Part shown: piece after piece, positions 23,412 through 34,130 of the stretch | How the letters are laid out: every line of letters begins with the position of its first letter | Position numbering within the stretch: position 1 is the stretch's first letter | The notes under the pieces: model-generated | Database searches by the model: none | Told to the model about the DNA's origin: nothing | What the model saw: only the letters and a program-made list of their open reading frames with translations | Program-made: the position numbers and the translations under genes | Origin: Amorphophallus konjac | Taxonomy: Eukaryota; Streptophyta; Magnoliopsida; Alismatales; Araceae | Assembly (NCBI GenBank): GCA_022559845.1 | Contig: CM040123.1 | Span: 316,429,933-316,493,932 of the forward strand | Direction: 5' to 3' | Length of the DNA stretch: 64,000 nt

Positions 23412-24375
23412 TTCAAAAATCTAAAATATATATATATATATATATGGAGAAATTTTCAAAATCCAAAAAAATAAACGTTGTTTCAAAAATCCAAAACAAA
23501 GTGGAATATTTCTAAAAACCAAAAAAAATATAGGAATACCAAAAAGCAAATAAAAAATAGAGATTCTACAAAATCAAAAAGAGATCAAAATCAAAAGAGA
23601 TCAAAATTGGTGCCATGGCACACGAAGGATCAAGGCCCGAAAGGTCAAAATTCAGAATTCATTCATCAGTCTTGCTAACTTAAAAGGGGGTTGACTCCCG
23701 CACACACTACACGCTTTATTCTTGAACTCAAGCAGTGCAAAATCCGATGGAAAGTCAAAAACCTGACTAAAAGTGAAAGACAATACCCGTTCTTTTCTTC
23801 TTCGGCCCATAAGGGAGGAAGGGAGGTCTCGGGGTAGATCCGCCAAGCCTATCCGCCGCCCTAGTAGGTGGAAGTCAGGGCCCAAAAGGGAGCAAATGCC
23901 ACGAAAGCCCAAGTACAATTAGGTTTATTTTCATCAATGCAAATCAATTCCGAAGTGAAAGTCAAGTTGTGAAAAGAAAAGCATGTCAAGAGGGCAAAGT
24001 CCCCGCAAGAAAAACCTTGGGCGTATGCGTGCAATATAAAAGGGGCAAAAAGGTAACAAATTTCCCTACGCCAAAGACCGAACCCCAACAGGCATAGGGT
24101 AGGGGAGGTAACTTTACCTCGAGCATCTCAGAATCCCTTATGGGCTTCCCTTATATTTTCTTCCATCCTTTCTATGTGGTAAGTCACGAACTGGCAGGAT
24201 GGTCAAGACGGACTTAAGAAATTGCACTGTGCGAAGTCTCAAATACAAGTCAACTATGATCACGTCAACCCCCTTTTAATTACTCAAGAAAGGTTAATGA
24301 ATTTTAGATGGTGACCGTGTAGGACCCGTGGTCTTGATAGCCTTGTCAACCCTTTTTACAGAATAATTCAATTAA

Positions 24376-24555
24376 CGCCTTTGGCTAAGGCGCTTTTTAT
24401 AGAATTAACGTCCTAGATTAGGTCGTCTCTTTCCGAATAACGTCTCTGAGTAGGTCGTTACTTTTTCAAAAAATAGATTTCCTTTTCAAAGTCACGCCGT
24501 CGTCTAGGGCGTCTTTATGCGAACCACGACCTACTCTAAGGCGCGTTTTTCAGGA
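24376..24555. repeat. E2 palindromic-unit cluster downstream of aORF-B
   Basis: About five ACG(C/T)C...GGCGT units at about 24376, 24409, 24440, 24495 and 24525, spaced 30-33 bp with one longer gap. Arms are more degraded than in the LTR. Confidence 0.75.
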
Positions 24556-24721
24556 AAAATAACAAAAAAAATATAAATGAGAGGGAAAAAAATGCATTTT
24601 TTTCACGATGTGTGCTTGCATTCTTTTGCATGGACATCTTTTATTTATAGTTTGCATATGCATGCTTGCATGATGCATCTCCCCATTATCAGATGATTTA
24701 TTTACCTTGTTTGATTAAAGG

Positions 24722-24790
24722 CTTGGCCCCTTGACCCGCTATTAAGGTCAAAAGTAAAGGCACCCCTTGCTTATTGAGCAAGGGGCCAAG
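24722..24790. other. Conserved long-stem hairpin, E2 copy
   Basis: CTTGGCCCCTTG (24722-24733) and CAAGGGGCCAAG (24779-24790) form a perfect 12-bp stem with a 45-base loop. A second short stem, GAACA...TGTTC, follows at 24793-24817. Both stems recur at the equivalent place in E1. On the antisense strand this lies about 225 bp past the aORF-B stop, so it may be in that transcript's 3' UTR. Confidence 0.7.
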
Positions 24791-25015
24791 TCGAACAGAT
24801 GAATTAACCTGTTTGTTCAAAGTGTGGATTACAGTTGCAGAAACAGGGCAAAGCAAAGCAAAAACGAAGAACGTGGGAAGAGGAAAGTACACAAACACAA
24901 GGCCACAACCACGTAAATTGCTCAGGTAACAAAAGATGTCAATCTCATATATATATATGCATCATGAATGTCTATCATGTACAAGTGTGAGGGTGGAGGA
25001 GTACAAGTAAGTCTC

Positions 25016-28000
25016 TCAGCTCTCGCCTCCACCCTCCTCTCTCCTACTCTCAACCTTCTCCTCGTCGTCCCGAGCTGGTGCTGGTGGAGGAGGCATGGGC
25101 CCCCGAGAAGAAGCTAGAACTCGAGCCTGGCCACCTGCCTCGCTCCTCTCTCGGAGGGAAGAGCCCTCCACAAAGGTGGAGCTGGTGAAGGAGTACCCCG
25201 CAGCCCGTGCTCGCTCACGCCCTCGCTGGAGACGCTCCTCAGACACTCGTAGCCGCTCCTGAGAAAGGATCAACTGGGTCCTCGAGTCTGCCAGCTCTCG
25301 CTCGCGTGCTGCTACCTGCTCCTGGTACCGGGCACGCTTCGCCTGCTGAAGCTCAAGGTGCCGGGCACGCTCCGCCTGGTACTCTTCCCGCTCACGAGCA
25401 CGCTCCTCGCGCTCCCGGGCACGCTCCCGTCTCTCCAGCTCAAGGGCCACTCGCAGCTCGGCCACGTCCTGAGGCAGCTCCTCTCGACGCCTCAGGGACC
25501 TCTCTAGCTCTGAGATCCGCTGATCACGGATCGCCAACTCGGTACGTACCGCCTGAAGCTGAGTCACCTGCAAATAGGTAAACAAATCATCAATTCCACA
25601 ATTAATGCAATGATTCAGTAATCTAGCAATTCAAGCAATACATGATTAAACCACTCACCTGTGTGCTCGTCGCACGGAAGCCCTCATCAACGCAGGTAAG
25701 AGCGGCTCGAAGCTCCTCAGTCTGTAAAATGAATTTCATCAGTGCACAATTATATAATCAATATTTGAATGGATTTGTGTTTTGGAATTTACCCGTAAAG
25801 CGAGATCGCGATCTGCTGCCTCGGCTCGTGCGATCGCTCCGGCTAGCTGCTCTGTCAGTGCAGTCACCTCTGCACTGGGCCCTCTCGAGCTGGAGGCCTC
25901 CCCGGGGTCTCTCCTCACTGCTCCCTGCTGGGCACGCTGCATTCATTGAGATCGTCAGTGGCTAATCATCAATAATTCAACAAAAAAAAATACATTCGCA
26001 TATAGAAATAATTTAAACACTCACCAGGGTCTCTAGGTCAGCCCGTGTGGCGGCCAGCTGGTCCTCCAGGCTGTGCAGGTGGGCCTGGGCATCCATCGCC
26101 GCTATGTCCCATGCATCCTGCATTCATTGCATATTAGTTACATGATAAAGTTACATAAGCATTTGCATTTAATTTAGAAGTAATTACATTCATACATACC
26201 CCTAAGACCCTCATCTGGGGTCGGCCGGCGTAAACCTCCCAGTAGCGTCGAAGGTACTCGGAGCTGTCTGTCGCCCGGGAGGTGACTCTGGTCCCGCCTC
26301 GCTGCCAGTCGGTGTGCTGCTCCTCGAACCGCACACTCCAGTCGGTCGCCTTCGTGCGACCGCGTGTCTTCTTCCCAATGCCGCGTGGCTCGCCGACCTC
26401 TACCCACTCCTGGTGGAGGCCCAGCGCCCTCATCACCAACCTAAGCCGTAACGGCTCGATCTCGCTCAAGCAGTGAACCCACAGCTCATGCTCAAAGCGA
26501 GGACGGCCCGCTACGACCCACGGCTGGCCCTCGTCTGTCATCCCCTCGTAGGGTCTCCACTGCACCTGCATTCATAAACATATATGTCATCATTTCATCA
26601 TCATCATAATAAATTCAAAATAAATGCAAAAGAAAGATGCATAACATTCATACATACCAGCGAGGGAGGGAAGTCTCGGAACTCTCTCCGCAGCACCCAC
26701 AGCTCGTAGCCCAGTGGGGCTCCAAACACCACTGGCAGCCAGCGCCGCGCTAAGGGAAAAGCTCCCTCACCTCCAGGCCATGGGTCAACGCGCCCCATCG
26801 GCATGTATAGATGGCTCCAAACCTGCATCCATGCATCATATTAGTGAGGCATTCACCAGCATAATAAAAAGAAAAGAAAAGAGGAAAAATGCATACCTGA
26901 AGAAAAGGTGAGAAGCCACTGACGGTCGTCTCTCGACCTGTCCCGGTGGACAAGTCGGCCATCATATGCGCCAGCAGTGCCGCTCCCCAGGCGTAGCTGC
27001 CAACTGCCTCCAAGTCCTCGAGTATCCCCAGGAATCGGCAGTTGATGACGTCGCCCTTCGTCCCGAGCAATAGCCTCCCGAGTAGCAGCAGCAGGAACCT
27101 CCTCAGGTCTCGGTCCGCTCTCTCCCTGTCAGCTGGGTCCTGGCAGTAGACCGCCCTAGCCCCGTCTATCAACCTCTGCGAGAACTGCTCTAGGGTCTCC
27201 CCGGACCTATGCCTAGCATTCCCTAAGCCCATCACTGTAGTCAGGTCAGTGCGGAAGATAGTCCTACACTCGCTAGGCGTCTCGTAGACCATCTCTAGCC
27301 CTAGCAACCTCTGGGCAAACTCAGTGTAGTCAAGGTAGGTAATCCCGCTCAAAGCCTCACCATCTACCCTCAGTCCCGTGATCCTAGTTACATCCCCTAG
27401 GGTAGGAACCATATGCCCCCATGGCATCAAGAATGACCGGCTAGTTCTGTCCCATCTCTCCCGTAGAACCTGGATAAGTTGTAGGTCGGGTCTGACTGGC
27501 TCTATGCTAAGGAAGGCCCCGAATCCCATAGCATCTACCCTCGCTCTTTGAAACTCGGGAAGGCCGTAGTATGCTGCCCGGACCATGACCCAGGAGATGC
27601 GCGTCCTCATCAATCCCTGCATGTAAAGAAAAGAATTTTCACTTAATTATTTTGATTATTCATGCTGAATCTCATTTTGATTGCCTTGGGTTATATTGGT
27701 GTTTGATTTTAATTAACGACCATCCTCAGGTCGTGGTTTGTTGAATTAACGCCCTTAAGGAGGGCGTGGTTCTAAGTGTATTTTGAATTTGCGACCTATC
27801 CTAGGTCGCTGTTCATCTTTGAAACGCCTCTGTGTTGGGCGTGGTTCTATGGTTAATTTTTGAAATTCTTAAAAAAATATTTCAAGTCACGCCCTTGGGT
27901 GGGGCGTTTTCCAAAATGGGTCCGTTAATTTAATCAGGAATTAATGAATGGACGACCGCTGGTTTGGTCGTCTATTGTTGAATTAACGCCCTGGTGGGGG

Positions 28001-28700
28001 GCGTTGTTTTCAAGTTTTTCAGAAAATAAAATAAAAATAACAGCATGCGAATAATTCATGAAAAAATTAAAAGCATGGGAATTAATGGAATTAACAGCAT
28101 GATATGAAAAATGATGAATTTAAATGGGCGACATGATGCAGGGCGTGTTCTCATGGGGTTAATTATTTTTCAGGGAAATAATTTAATTAACGCCCTTGGG
28201 TTGGGCGTTTCATTTGTAAAACGTGACGCCCCTGAGGGCGTCTTCTTTCTGGGTTGCAGGGTTTATACCCCGAGAGCTATGGAAATTACAGGAAAAATAA
28301 AAATAAAAATAAAAATTAAAAATGGGAATTGGGTTTGGGGGCCTACCTTCTTGTGCTTTGGTCCTTGTGGATGAGGCCATGGCTGACGCGGTCGCCGGAG
28401 CTGGCCGGCACGGGGAGTGGCCGCCGCCGTAGGCGGTGGTTCCTCTTTACCCCTCTCATCACCATCTCCACCTTCTTCTTCACCCTCTTCATTTTCTCCA
28501 TCTTCTCCATCTCCTTCTTCGTCTTCTTCGTGAGCTTCTTGGTCTCCTTCGGTCTCGTTGCCGGCCGCCATGGCTTGTTCTTCCTCGGCTGCCGCCGGCG
28601 GAGCCTCCATGGGAGCATCCTCCTCGGCATGGGCGTCTTCGCCCAGGTCCACGACCTCTGGGGCAGTCACCCGCTGCCGTTTGGGTGCGCCGCCGGCCAT
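25016..28700 (-). CDS. E2 aORF-B: antisense eight-exon PMD protein, intact (818 aa)
   Basis: Exons by GT-AG signals: 28347-28700, 26897-27616, 26658-26822, 26200-26565, 26025-26117, 25793-25936, 25659-25721 and 25016-25567. All seven introns are phase 0 and every exon is open. Start ATG 28700 has the near-perfect plant context AACAATGGC after a CT-rich leader. Residues 1-118 carry a K-R-Q-R basic patch and an acidic run. Residues about 119-520 hold the PMD, with R-W-D-R-T-S-R-S-F near 172 and Y-A-W-G-A-A-L-L-A near 326. Residues about 636-765 are a coiled coil rich in Arg and Glu. PMD proteins in plants (MAIN, MAIL1) affect silencing and gene expression, and PMDs are known in gypsy and Mu elements. 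Function here is unknown. It lies opposite to gag-pol. Confidence 0.85.
27716..28245. repeat. E2 palindromic units inside aORF-B intron 1
   Basis: Intron 1 is 27617-28346. About ten units start near 27716, 27749, 27791, 27824, 27889, 27952, 27986, 28125, 28188 and 28226. Perfect arms include ACGACC/GGTCGT, ACGCCC/GGGCGT and GCGACC/GGTCGC, nearly all around 7-base loops. Arm pairs change together. Confidence 0.9.
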
Positions 28701-29367
28701 TGTTTAGGTTGGAGAGGGAGGGGGGTGATAGAGAGAGAGAATGAGAGAAAGGGGGAGGGTTTCGGTTAGGGTTGCAGAAGAAGAGAGAAAGAGGGAAAGA
28801 GAACGGAGGAAGAAGAAGAAAGGAGGGAAAGTTAAGTCGAATGGTCAAAAAGAAATCACGACTTAAGGAAGGCCGTGTCTTATGAAATTAACGACTGACA
28901 TCATGGCGTTTCTTAATAATTGACGACATTTCTTAAGGCGTTATTTTTGTTTGCATGGGGAATGATAACTGTCGTCAGACGCATTTAATGGTGATTGATT
29001 GATTTGATGGGAATAATCATTACTATTTTTGAGTAACGACTATGATTGAGGCGTTATTTATATGAAACGTGGCTTTGCTGAAGGCGTTACTTTTGGAATT
29101 TCAACGAATATATTTTGGAATATGAATCGAATTAACGCCTTGTCCTAGGACGTTTTTCAGTTAACGCCCATTGGTGAAGGCGTCAGTTATGAGCGATCAA
29201 TCATGGAAGACGCCCTGTGCTGGGGCGTCGTTTATAGAATTAACGACATTGCTTGAGGCGTTATTTGCAACAGAATCACAGAACGTTGGAAGAGTTATTC
29301 AGAAAACAGTAAGATGGCTCAATAAAGGAAATATCATTGATTTATTGGAAGAAAAAGATTACAATGC
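28701..29367 (-). promoter_or_regulatory. E2 aORF-B upstream region: CT-rich leader, telo-box-like site, palindromic units
   Basis: On the minus strand the 120 bases before the ATG are CT-rich, like many plant 5' UTRs. They include AACCCTAA-type sequence near 28770, like the telo-box of plant promoters. Farther up (28858-29265) are about ten palindromic units (28858, 28891, 28923, 29036, 29067, 29134, 29164, 29210 and 29243 are clearest). The region also separates aORF-B from the aORF-A stop. Confidence 0.65.
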
Positions 29368-30786
29368 TTAATGAGCCATTTTAGGCCTCAATTTTCTCAG
29401 GGCTATTACATAAGATTTCCATTCATCTCTGTCTTCATTCAAGCTTTCCACAGGATGATGAGCCTTATTGATTTTCCACAGAGCTTGGATTGTGGTTGTT
29501 TCTTCTCCATCTTCGTTGCTGCCAAGGTCCCGTCTCTTGATAGGAGGGAGGTGTGATGGGTCCTCGAATACTCGCCGTGGAAGCCCGAGTTGAGGGAGGC
29601 ATCGGTATGAATTGTACAAGATGAATTCTGAAGCGCCTATGAGTCGAAGGTCCGTCCCGGGAGAGAATCTTGCACGAAGTTCTTGAGTCTTGAGTATTCC
29701 CGGGGCGCAAGTGAAGAGATTCTTTGGCATTACTTTGAGGTGCTCTCTCCATTCTGCTCTCTTCTTGATTTGAGGAATCCGGTTCGTCACTCTATTGCTT
29801 ATCCCAAGTGAACCGGTCATATAAGAGAGTGGGCTTTTTGAGAAGATTCTTGAGGATTGGTGGGCTTCGTCACATGGATCGAACTTGAAGTGGAGATCTA
29901 CCCAACTAGAGAGTGCTAGCATGCATCCGTAGATGGGCCTTCCCATCGCCGCCGAGGTAAGCCCGCTATAGAGATAGGCTAGAATCGCCGGTCCCACTCT
30001 ATCTCCTTCCCATAAGCTCACTATAGCGCTTAATTGGGCCTCTTCTAGAAAGTCCTCCGTGGATGGGAATAAGATTGCTCCTGCCAAGCACACCACGAAG
30101 GCCTTTGCTACCCGCTCTATCTCTTCATCTTCTTTGGCTTGATCTGCTCTCTTGTACACCCATGAGGCGAGCTTTAGAAGATTGATTCCTTTAGTAGCTT
30201 TGATTTGATTCACTAGGTTGGGGCTAGATATCAAGCTTGTTAATAGCTCATGAGAGGAAATTGGTTTTGGCATGATGGCCATCTTTTCCTCATCCCTTTG
30301 CTTCATTCTCTTCAAACCCAAGAGCATCTCCAATTCTTCTAATAGGATCGTGGCTTCAAGAGTAGAGAAGAGAAAGGTATGAGTAGAAGGATGCCATATC
30401 TCTACAAGGGCCCCTATAGCTGCCCAGTCAAGATGAATTTGATCGTAATGTTTGGCATGGGTAACTAGACTCAGAAGGTGCCATCTTGTTAAGTACACCC
30501 TCATATCTGAAGAAAATTTGGAGAGTATGAGAGGCAGCCACTTAATTTTTGTAAATCTCCTTGCTCCTGGGACATTCGGGAAGTCCTGTGGAAGGAAGAA
30601 AGGAAGAACAATGCAGAGAAAGAAGGATAAATGAGCATGCAGAAGAGAAGAACGTTTAAGACAAAAGTGGAAAGGAACAGAAGACTCAATCTTTACCTGG
30701 TTCATGGAAATTCTACTACTGATGTGCCCGTTGATCTCAGTTAGCCTGGGAGTGGAAGCTTTGGACCTCTTAATCGCCCTCTCCAT
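29368..30786 (-). CDS. E2 aORF-A: antisense two-exon gene, PMD-like, intact (435 aa)
   Basis: Exon 1 is 30697-30786 (ATG 30786, 30 codons, ends CAG before GTAAAG). The intron is 30586-30696 (ends TTCCACAG). Exon 2 is 29368-30585, phase 0, stop TAA. The core W-A-A-I-G-A-L-V-E-I-W-H-P-S-T-H-T-F with a following L-L-E-E-L-E-M resembles the conserved PMD segment, and a long helical C-part ends K-L-R-P-K-M-A-H. E1 aORF-A matches it in intron position and core. It reads opposite to gag-pol. The relationship to PMD is from pattern only and is less certain than for aORF-B. Confidence 0.8.
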   Translation of the reverse strand: MERAIKRSKASTPRLTEINGHISSRISMNQVKIESSVPFHFCLKRSSLLHAHLSFFLCIVLPFFLPQDFPNVPGARRFTKIKWLPLILSKFSSDMRVYLTRWHLLSLVTHAKHYDQIHLDWAAIGALVEIWHPSTHTFLFSTLEATILLEELEMLLGLKRMKQRDEEKMAIMPKPISSHELLTSLISSPNLVNQIKATKGINLLKLASWVYKRADQAKEDEEIERVAKAFVVCLAGAILFPSTEDFLEEAQLSAIVSLWEGDRVGPAILAYLYSGLTSAAMGRPIYGCMLALSSWVDLHFKFDPCDEAHQSSRIFSKSPLSYMTGSLGISNRVTNRIPQIKKRAEWREHLKVMPKNLFTCAPGILKTQELRARFSPGTDLRLIGASEFILYNSYRCLPQLGLPRRVFEDPSHLPPIKRRDLGSNEDGEETTTIQALWKINKAHHPVESLNEDRDEWKSYVIALRKLRPKMAH

Positions 30787-30897
30787 CTTCGGTTTGCAGG
30801 AAGAAGTTCGGACGGTTGCGGTGTCTGCAGAAGAACAGAAGAAGCAGCAGAAGAAACAGAGCTCGGAGGATTTGATTGATTTGAGGAATTGCCTTCC

Positions 30898-30904
30898 CTT
30901 TATA
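30898..30904 (-). promoter_or_regulatory. TATA box upstream of E2 aORF-A
   Basis: On the minus strand TATAAAG lies about 112 bp upstream of the ATG at 30786, a fitting distance for a short 5' UTR. Palindromic units follow further upstream (31004-31200). Confidence 0.6.
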
Positions 30905-31003
30905 GGAGTCCGGGGAGTCTTAAGGCTGTTCGGAGTTAGAAAGTTTATGGCTATTAGGACTGGGTTTTGCTTTCGAATCGGAAACGGAAGTTTGTGCTTA
31001 ATT

Positions 31004-31200
31004 AACGCCTTCTATTAGGGCGTCAATTGTTGAATTGACGACCGGACCGAGGTCGTGTTTTATTTAACGCCCTTGAGTGGGTCGTTTTCTTCGTGAACTC
31101 TTGGTGCATTTCACGCCTTAGTGAAGGGCGTGTTTCTATTTTTGACGCCCTCATTATCAGGCGCGTTTCATGTTTTGACGCCGTTCGGTCCAGGCGTGAA
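31004..31200. repeat. E2 palindromic-unit cluster upstream of aORF-A
   Basis: Six units start at about 31004, 31038, 31067, 31112, 31145 and 31178. The second is perfect ACGACC-7 bases-GGTCGT. Spacing is 29-34 bp except one of 45. Confidence 0.85.
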
Positions 31201-32250
31201 TTTTTGTGAATTTATGAATTTGCTTCCCACATGCTCTGATGAACTTAAGTGCTATTATTTCGTTGGAATTTTATTTTATTTAGCACTTATGATCATGTTA
31301 TGCTTTGAATTGAGGATTATTTATATTTTGAGAGAACTAATGAACTCTTGAGTGCAGAAGAGTGCAGGTTTCGAGATGTCCGGATTAATGTGGAGGTAAC
31401 ATCATGTTGTTCTTGTTGTGAGCATTATTACTATATGGTATTCTACGCTATTATAGTATGTCAAGGACCTTGTGGTTCTGATGAACCTGAATTTGAGTTC
31501 CCCTTCATCAAAAACAGTGATAGTTCCAGGAGAGTCTTGATCACACGGATAGGCCGTTGAGTCGTTGAAGGTTTGGAACGATGGTTCCATTTTCTGAGTT
31601 GATGCGTGGACAAACGGGCTTCGGCTTAGTGTCAGCTCAGAGATTTGGATTCTTGACCAAATCTAGATGGCTTAACAATATTATCCTTGATTATTTTCTA
31701 TCTTTTAGTTTGTTTTAATCTTTTTCTTTTAGCCCAGCATGCATCATGTAGGACTTTGAGCTTCATGCTGAAAATCTTCATATTATCGCAGTAATGAAGG
31801 TCACTCGCTATTGATTGAGTTGACATGAGATATTCCATTCCAAATTGAGTACTTTATTCTCTTTGAAGCCGCTTAGGCTGATTACTTGAAAATGTCCCTT
31901 TGCTGGGTCTCCATCTCAATTCCCTTTATTTTTCCCACAAACCCACCTTGGTTGTAGCACGTCCACATTGGCTGGTAACCGCTCTCCAATGGTGTCTCCT
32001 TATCGTGCCATGCGCACATTTTTACTTGTTTAGTTTAATCTCCTTTATCCAGCAAATCGATGCTTCCTTGGAATCACTCGGAGTTGTTTCGCTCAGAATC
32101 TTGGAAAGATTTCCAATGTTTAGTGTCTGAGGCGTGTCACATCACACCTTGGCATCTACTTATCAGTTCGCTCCTCTTCATTCCGTTTGTTGCACTTTCA
32201 CTCCATTTTCGTCTCACTCCCTTGCAAAGCAGACGCCAAGGCGGGGCAGC
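31201..32250 (+). other. E2 3' untranslated region and polypurine tract
   Basis: No gene. The part 31560-31860 resembles E1 46080-46380. It ends AAGGCGGGGCAGC (32238-32250), an impure polypurine tract, directly before the right LTR. Confidence 0.7.
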
Positions 32251-33557
32251 TGTAGACACGCCAAAATTGACGCTATGTTGATCAAATCTCATGTCACTAT
32301 GTTGACACCCCAAAGTGAACTTCAATACATTCATAATATGAAGTTTTTCTATTTTTGTGTGTTTTTGGTTTGTTCTTTGCATTTTTTGTGATTCGCGACC
32401 TGAAGAGGGGCGTGTTTTAAATAGTGACCATATCTAGGGCGTGTTCAGAAGAAAGGACGACCAAATGTGAGGGCGTCAATTCCTGGTATTATCTGGTTTC
32501 AAAATAAAATTCAAAGTATTGATTAACGCCCTTCCTCAGGGCGTGTTTTCAATTAACGCCTTCATCTCAGGCGTTTTCTCATAATTTTCAAATAAAGTAA
32601 GTTTTATTGCCAAAATTAAATCGAGAAGTGACGCCCTTGATCCTGGTCGTGTTTTTGAGTAACGTCTTGGTGTAGGTCGTCAATTTGTGATTTGATGCCC
32701 TTCTGAAGGTCGTGTTTTATCTTTCGGTGTCCTGCTTAAACTCGTCTTTCCTGGAGAGTTCCCTGCCTTTAATGGTCTCCTTGCTCGAATTGGAACTAGA
32801 GTCCTGCCTTCTTTTGATCATTGCCCGTTCTTATCCTTCCGAATCTGAGGTTATCTTGGATCTGGAACCCTATATAGGGATGTCTTGATCGACCTCGCGC
32901 GAGGTTGGCAGGTTACGAGAGCAGGCTATCGAGATCAGAGTTTTTTTTTATGCATAGACGCTGAGGCTATCCATCTTCTTCCTGCGCGGTCTTTAAAGCT
33001 CTCTGCTTCCTTTTTATTCCTATCAACAGCATTGACTTCGGTTCCCTTTACTGTCATCAGGGACAGCAGGGTTTTTTCTTGCTTATCTAATTGTTGTTCT
33101 TCCGTCGATCATCATACATTTTTCTCCTTTTGCATTAGTTTCATCATATCTTCTCCTTCCCTAACTCTTTAGGGGTTTTAAAACAAAAAAAAAGGTGCGC
33201 ATGTTTTATTCTCTATTCATCATCATATCATCTACTTGGGATTGATACTACATTCACTTGGCTGATCCACTTCTTTTGTTTGTTTGTTTTATCTTTTTTG
33301 CAAGGGTAATCAATAAAGAAAAACCCCCTTCATCGGCCGGCTGATTGAAGGAGGAAGAGGAATTCACAATCCAGCCCGCGTTCTATTTTTCACCAGGTAT
33401 TCGCGATCTTCTTTGTTTCTTCTTGAGGTAACCCCTCTGGCGATCACCCTCCTTAGTAGCACCACGTGCTTCTTTTATTCATTATTATATCATCTCTCCA
33501 CCTTGTGTTTTCTCATATTTAAACTCTTCTTCATGTGTGGATTTATCACAATCTACA
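32251..33557 (+). repeat. E2 3' LTR
   Basis: 1307 bp, TGTAGACACG...TCTACA, collinear with 9477-10785 with about 25 differences by eye. Several palindromic arms are perfect here but mutated in the left LTR (for example ACGCCC/GGGCGT near 32527 against ACGTCC/GGGCAT near 9752). Confidence 0.95.
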
Positions 33558-33562
33558 CTAAG
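33558..33562. repeat. E2 target-site duplication CTAAG, right copy
   Basis: CTAAG follows the right LTR end ...ATCTACA. E1 coding sequence resumes in frame. Confidence 0.95.
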
Positions 33563-34130
33563 GGGGCCAGTTGATGATGTGATCGACTATGGCCAAGCCC
33601 TTCAGGAGCTATTTCATGAAGAAGACTACAAGAGACAGCAAGAGGTTCGGCTTGTTCAGTGGAGGCCGAAGAAGCGGCCAGTTGATGATCAACGGGAAAA
33701 GGGGAGCTCGCCGATTGTCTTATCTTGGTCTCCCTCCCGCTTTCAATCTCTCCTCCAACAATGGGAATTCTTACCCCGTCTTCCTCCTATCATGGTAAAT
33801 CCATCCTTCATTGATCCACCTGAAATTCTATTTATTCCTTGTGCTTGCGGGCATTGCCCACCCATTGATCTATCCACTCTATTCACTCCTCCTCCTCCCA
33901 ACGCCCAACTCCATGAGATGTGGTTCTCTTCCTCCGATCCATTCTTCGATTGCATCTTCCCCGAGTTGTTCCCCATGCAGCTCCCGCCTCCTCCATCTTG
34001 TTGTGTGGGCTCCACTGATCCCAAAAAAAAAATGTCAAATTCGAAACGGAGATTTCAGTGGAAGATTACGCTACCCTGTCTCCATCCTTCTCCCAAGGGC
34101 ATGAGTCCCCTGCTCCTTCCCTTTCACTAG
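33558..34130 (+). pseudogene. E1 protease-RT spacer, 3' part after E2
   Basis: This resumes the protease-G-patch frame: charged residues, then Pro-rich sequence. The frame ends at a stop at 34128-34130. The downstream RT frame is already open from 34058, in the -1 phase. A run of ten A at about 34023-34032 lies just before the overlap and could have lost or gained a base. The first five bases (CTAAG) are the second target-duplication copy. Confidence 0.75.

Larger units (their letters stand above)
23412..25015 (+). other. E2 3' region between integrase and aORF-B stop
   Basis: Non-coding. It has a (TA)n run (23425-23446), A-rich sequence with scattered 'aaaatccaaaa' units (23450-23640, matching the E1 array in place), palindromic units at about 24376-24555 and the conserved stem at 24722-24790. 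No supported gene. Confidence 0.7.
9477..33557 (+). mobile_element. Element 2 (E2): Ogre/Tat-like Ty3/gypsy element nested in E1
   Basis: 24,081 bp. LTRs are 9477-10785 and 32251-33557 (TGTAGACA...TCTACA). CTAAG target duplications lie at 9472-9476 and 33558-33562. It has the same layout and primer site as E1, but the LTRs are a different family. Gag-pol is broken by about ten lesions and by an RTE LINE in RT, while both antisense genes are fully open. By eye the two LTRs differ at about 25 sites in 1.31 kb, fewer per base than E1, which agrees with E2 being the younger insertion. Confidence 0.96.

Noticed and set aside
27716..28245. CRISPR-like array
   Set aside because: Units are regularly spaced but short and variable, with 7-base loops and 10-14 base gaps, no conserved repeat of CRISPR length and no cas genes; the genome is a plant.
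28343..28848. Arg- and Leu-rich frames opposite or beside aORF-B exon 1
   Set aside because: They are shadows of the acidic low-complexity exon and the CT-rich leader in other frames.
34020..34060. Run of ten A before the E1 RT frame as a slippery site
   Set aside because: E2 has an A8 run at a similar place but keeps the protease frame past it; its shift lies about 280 bp further on.
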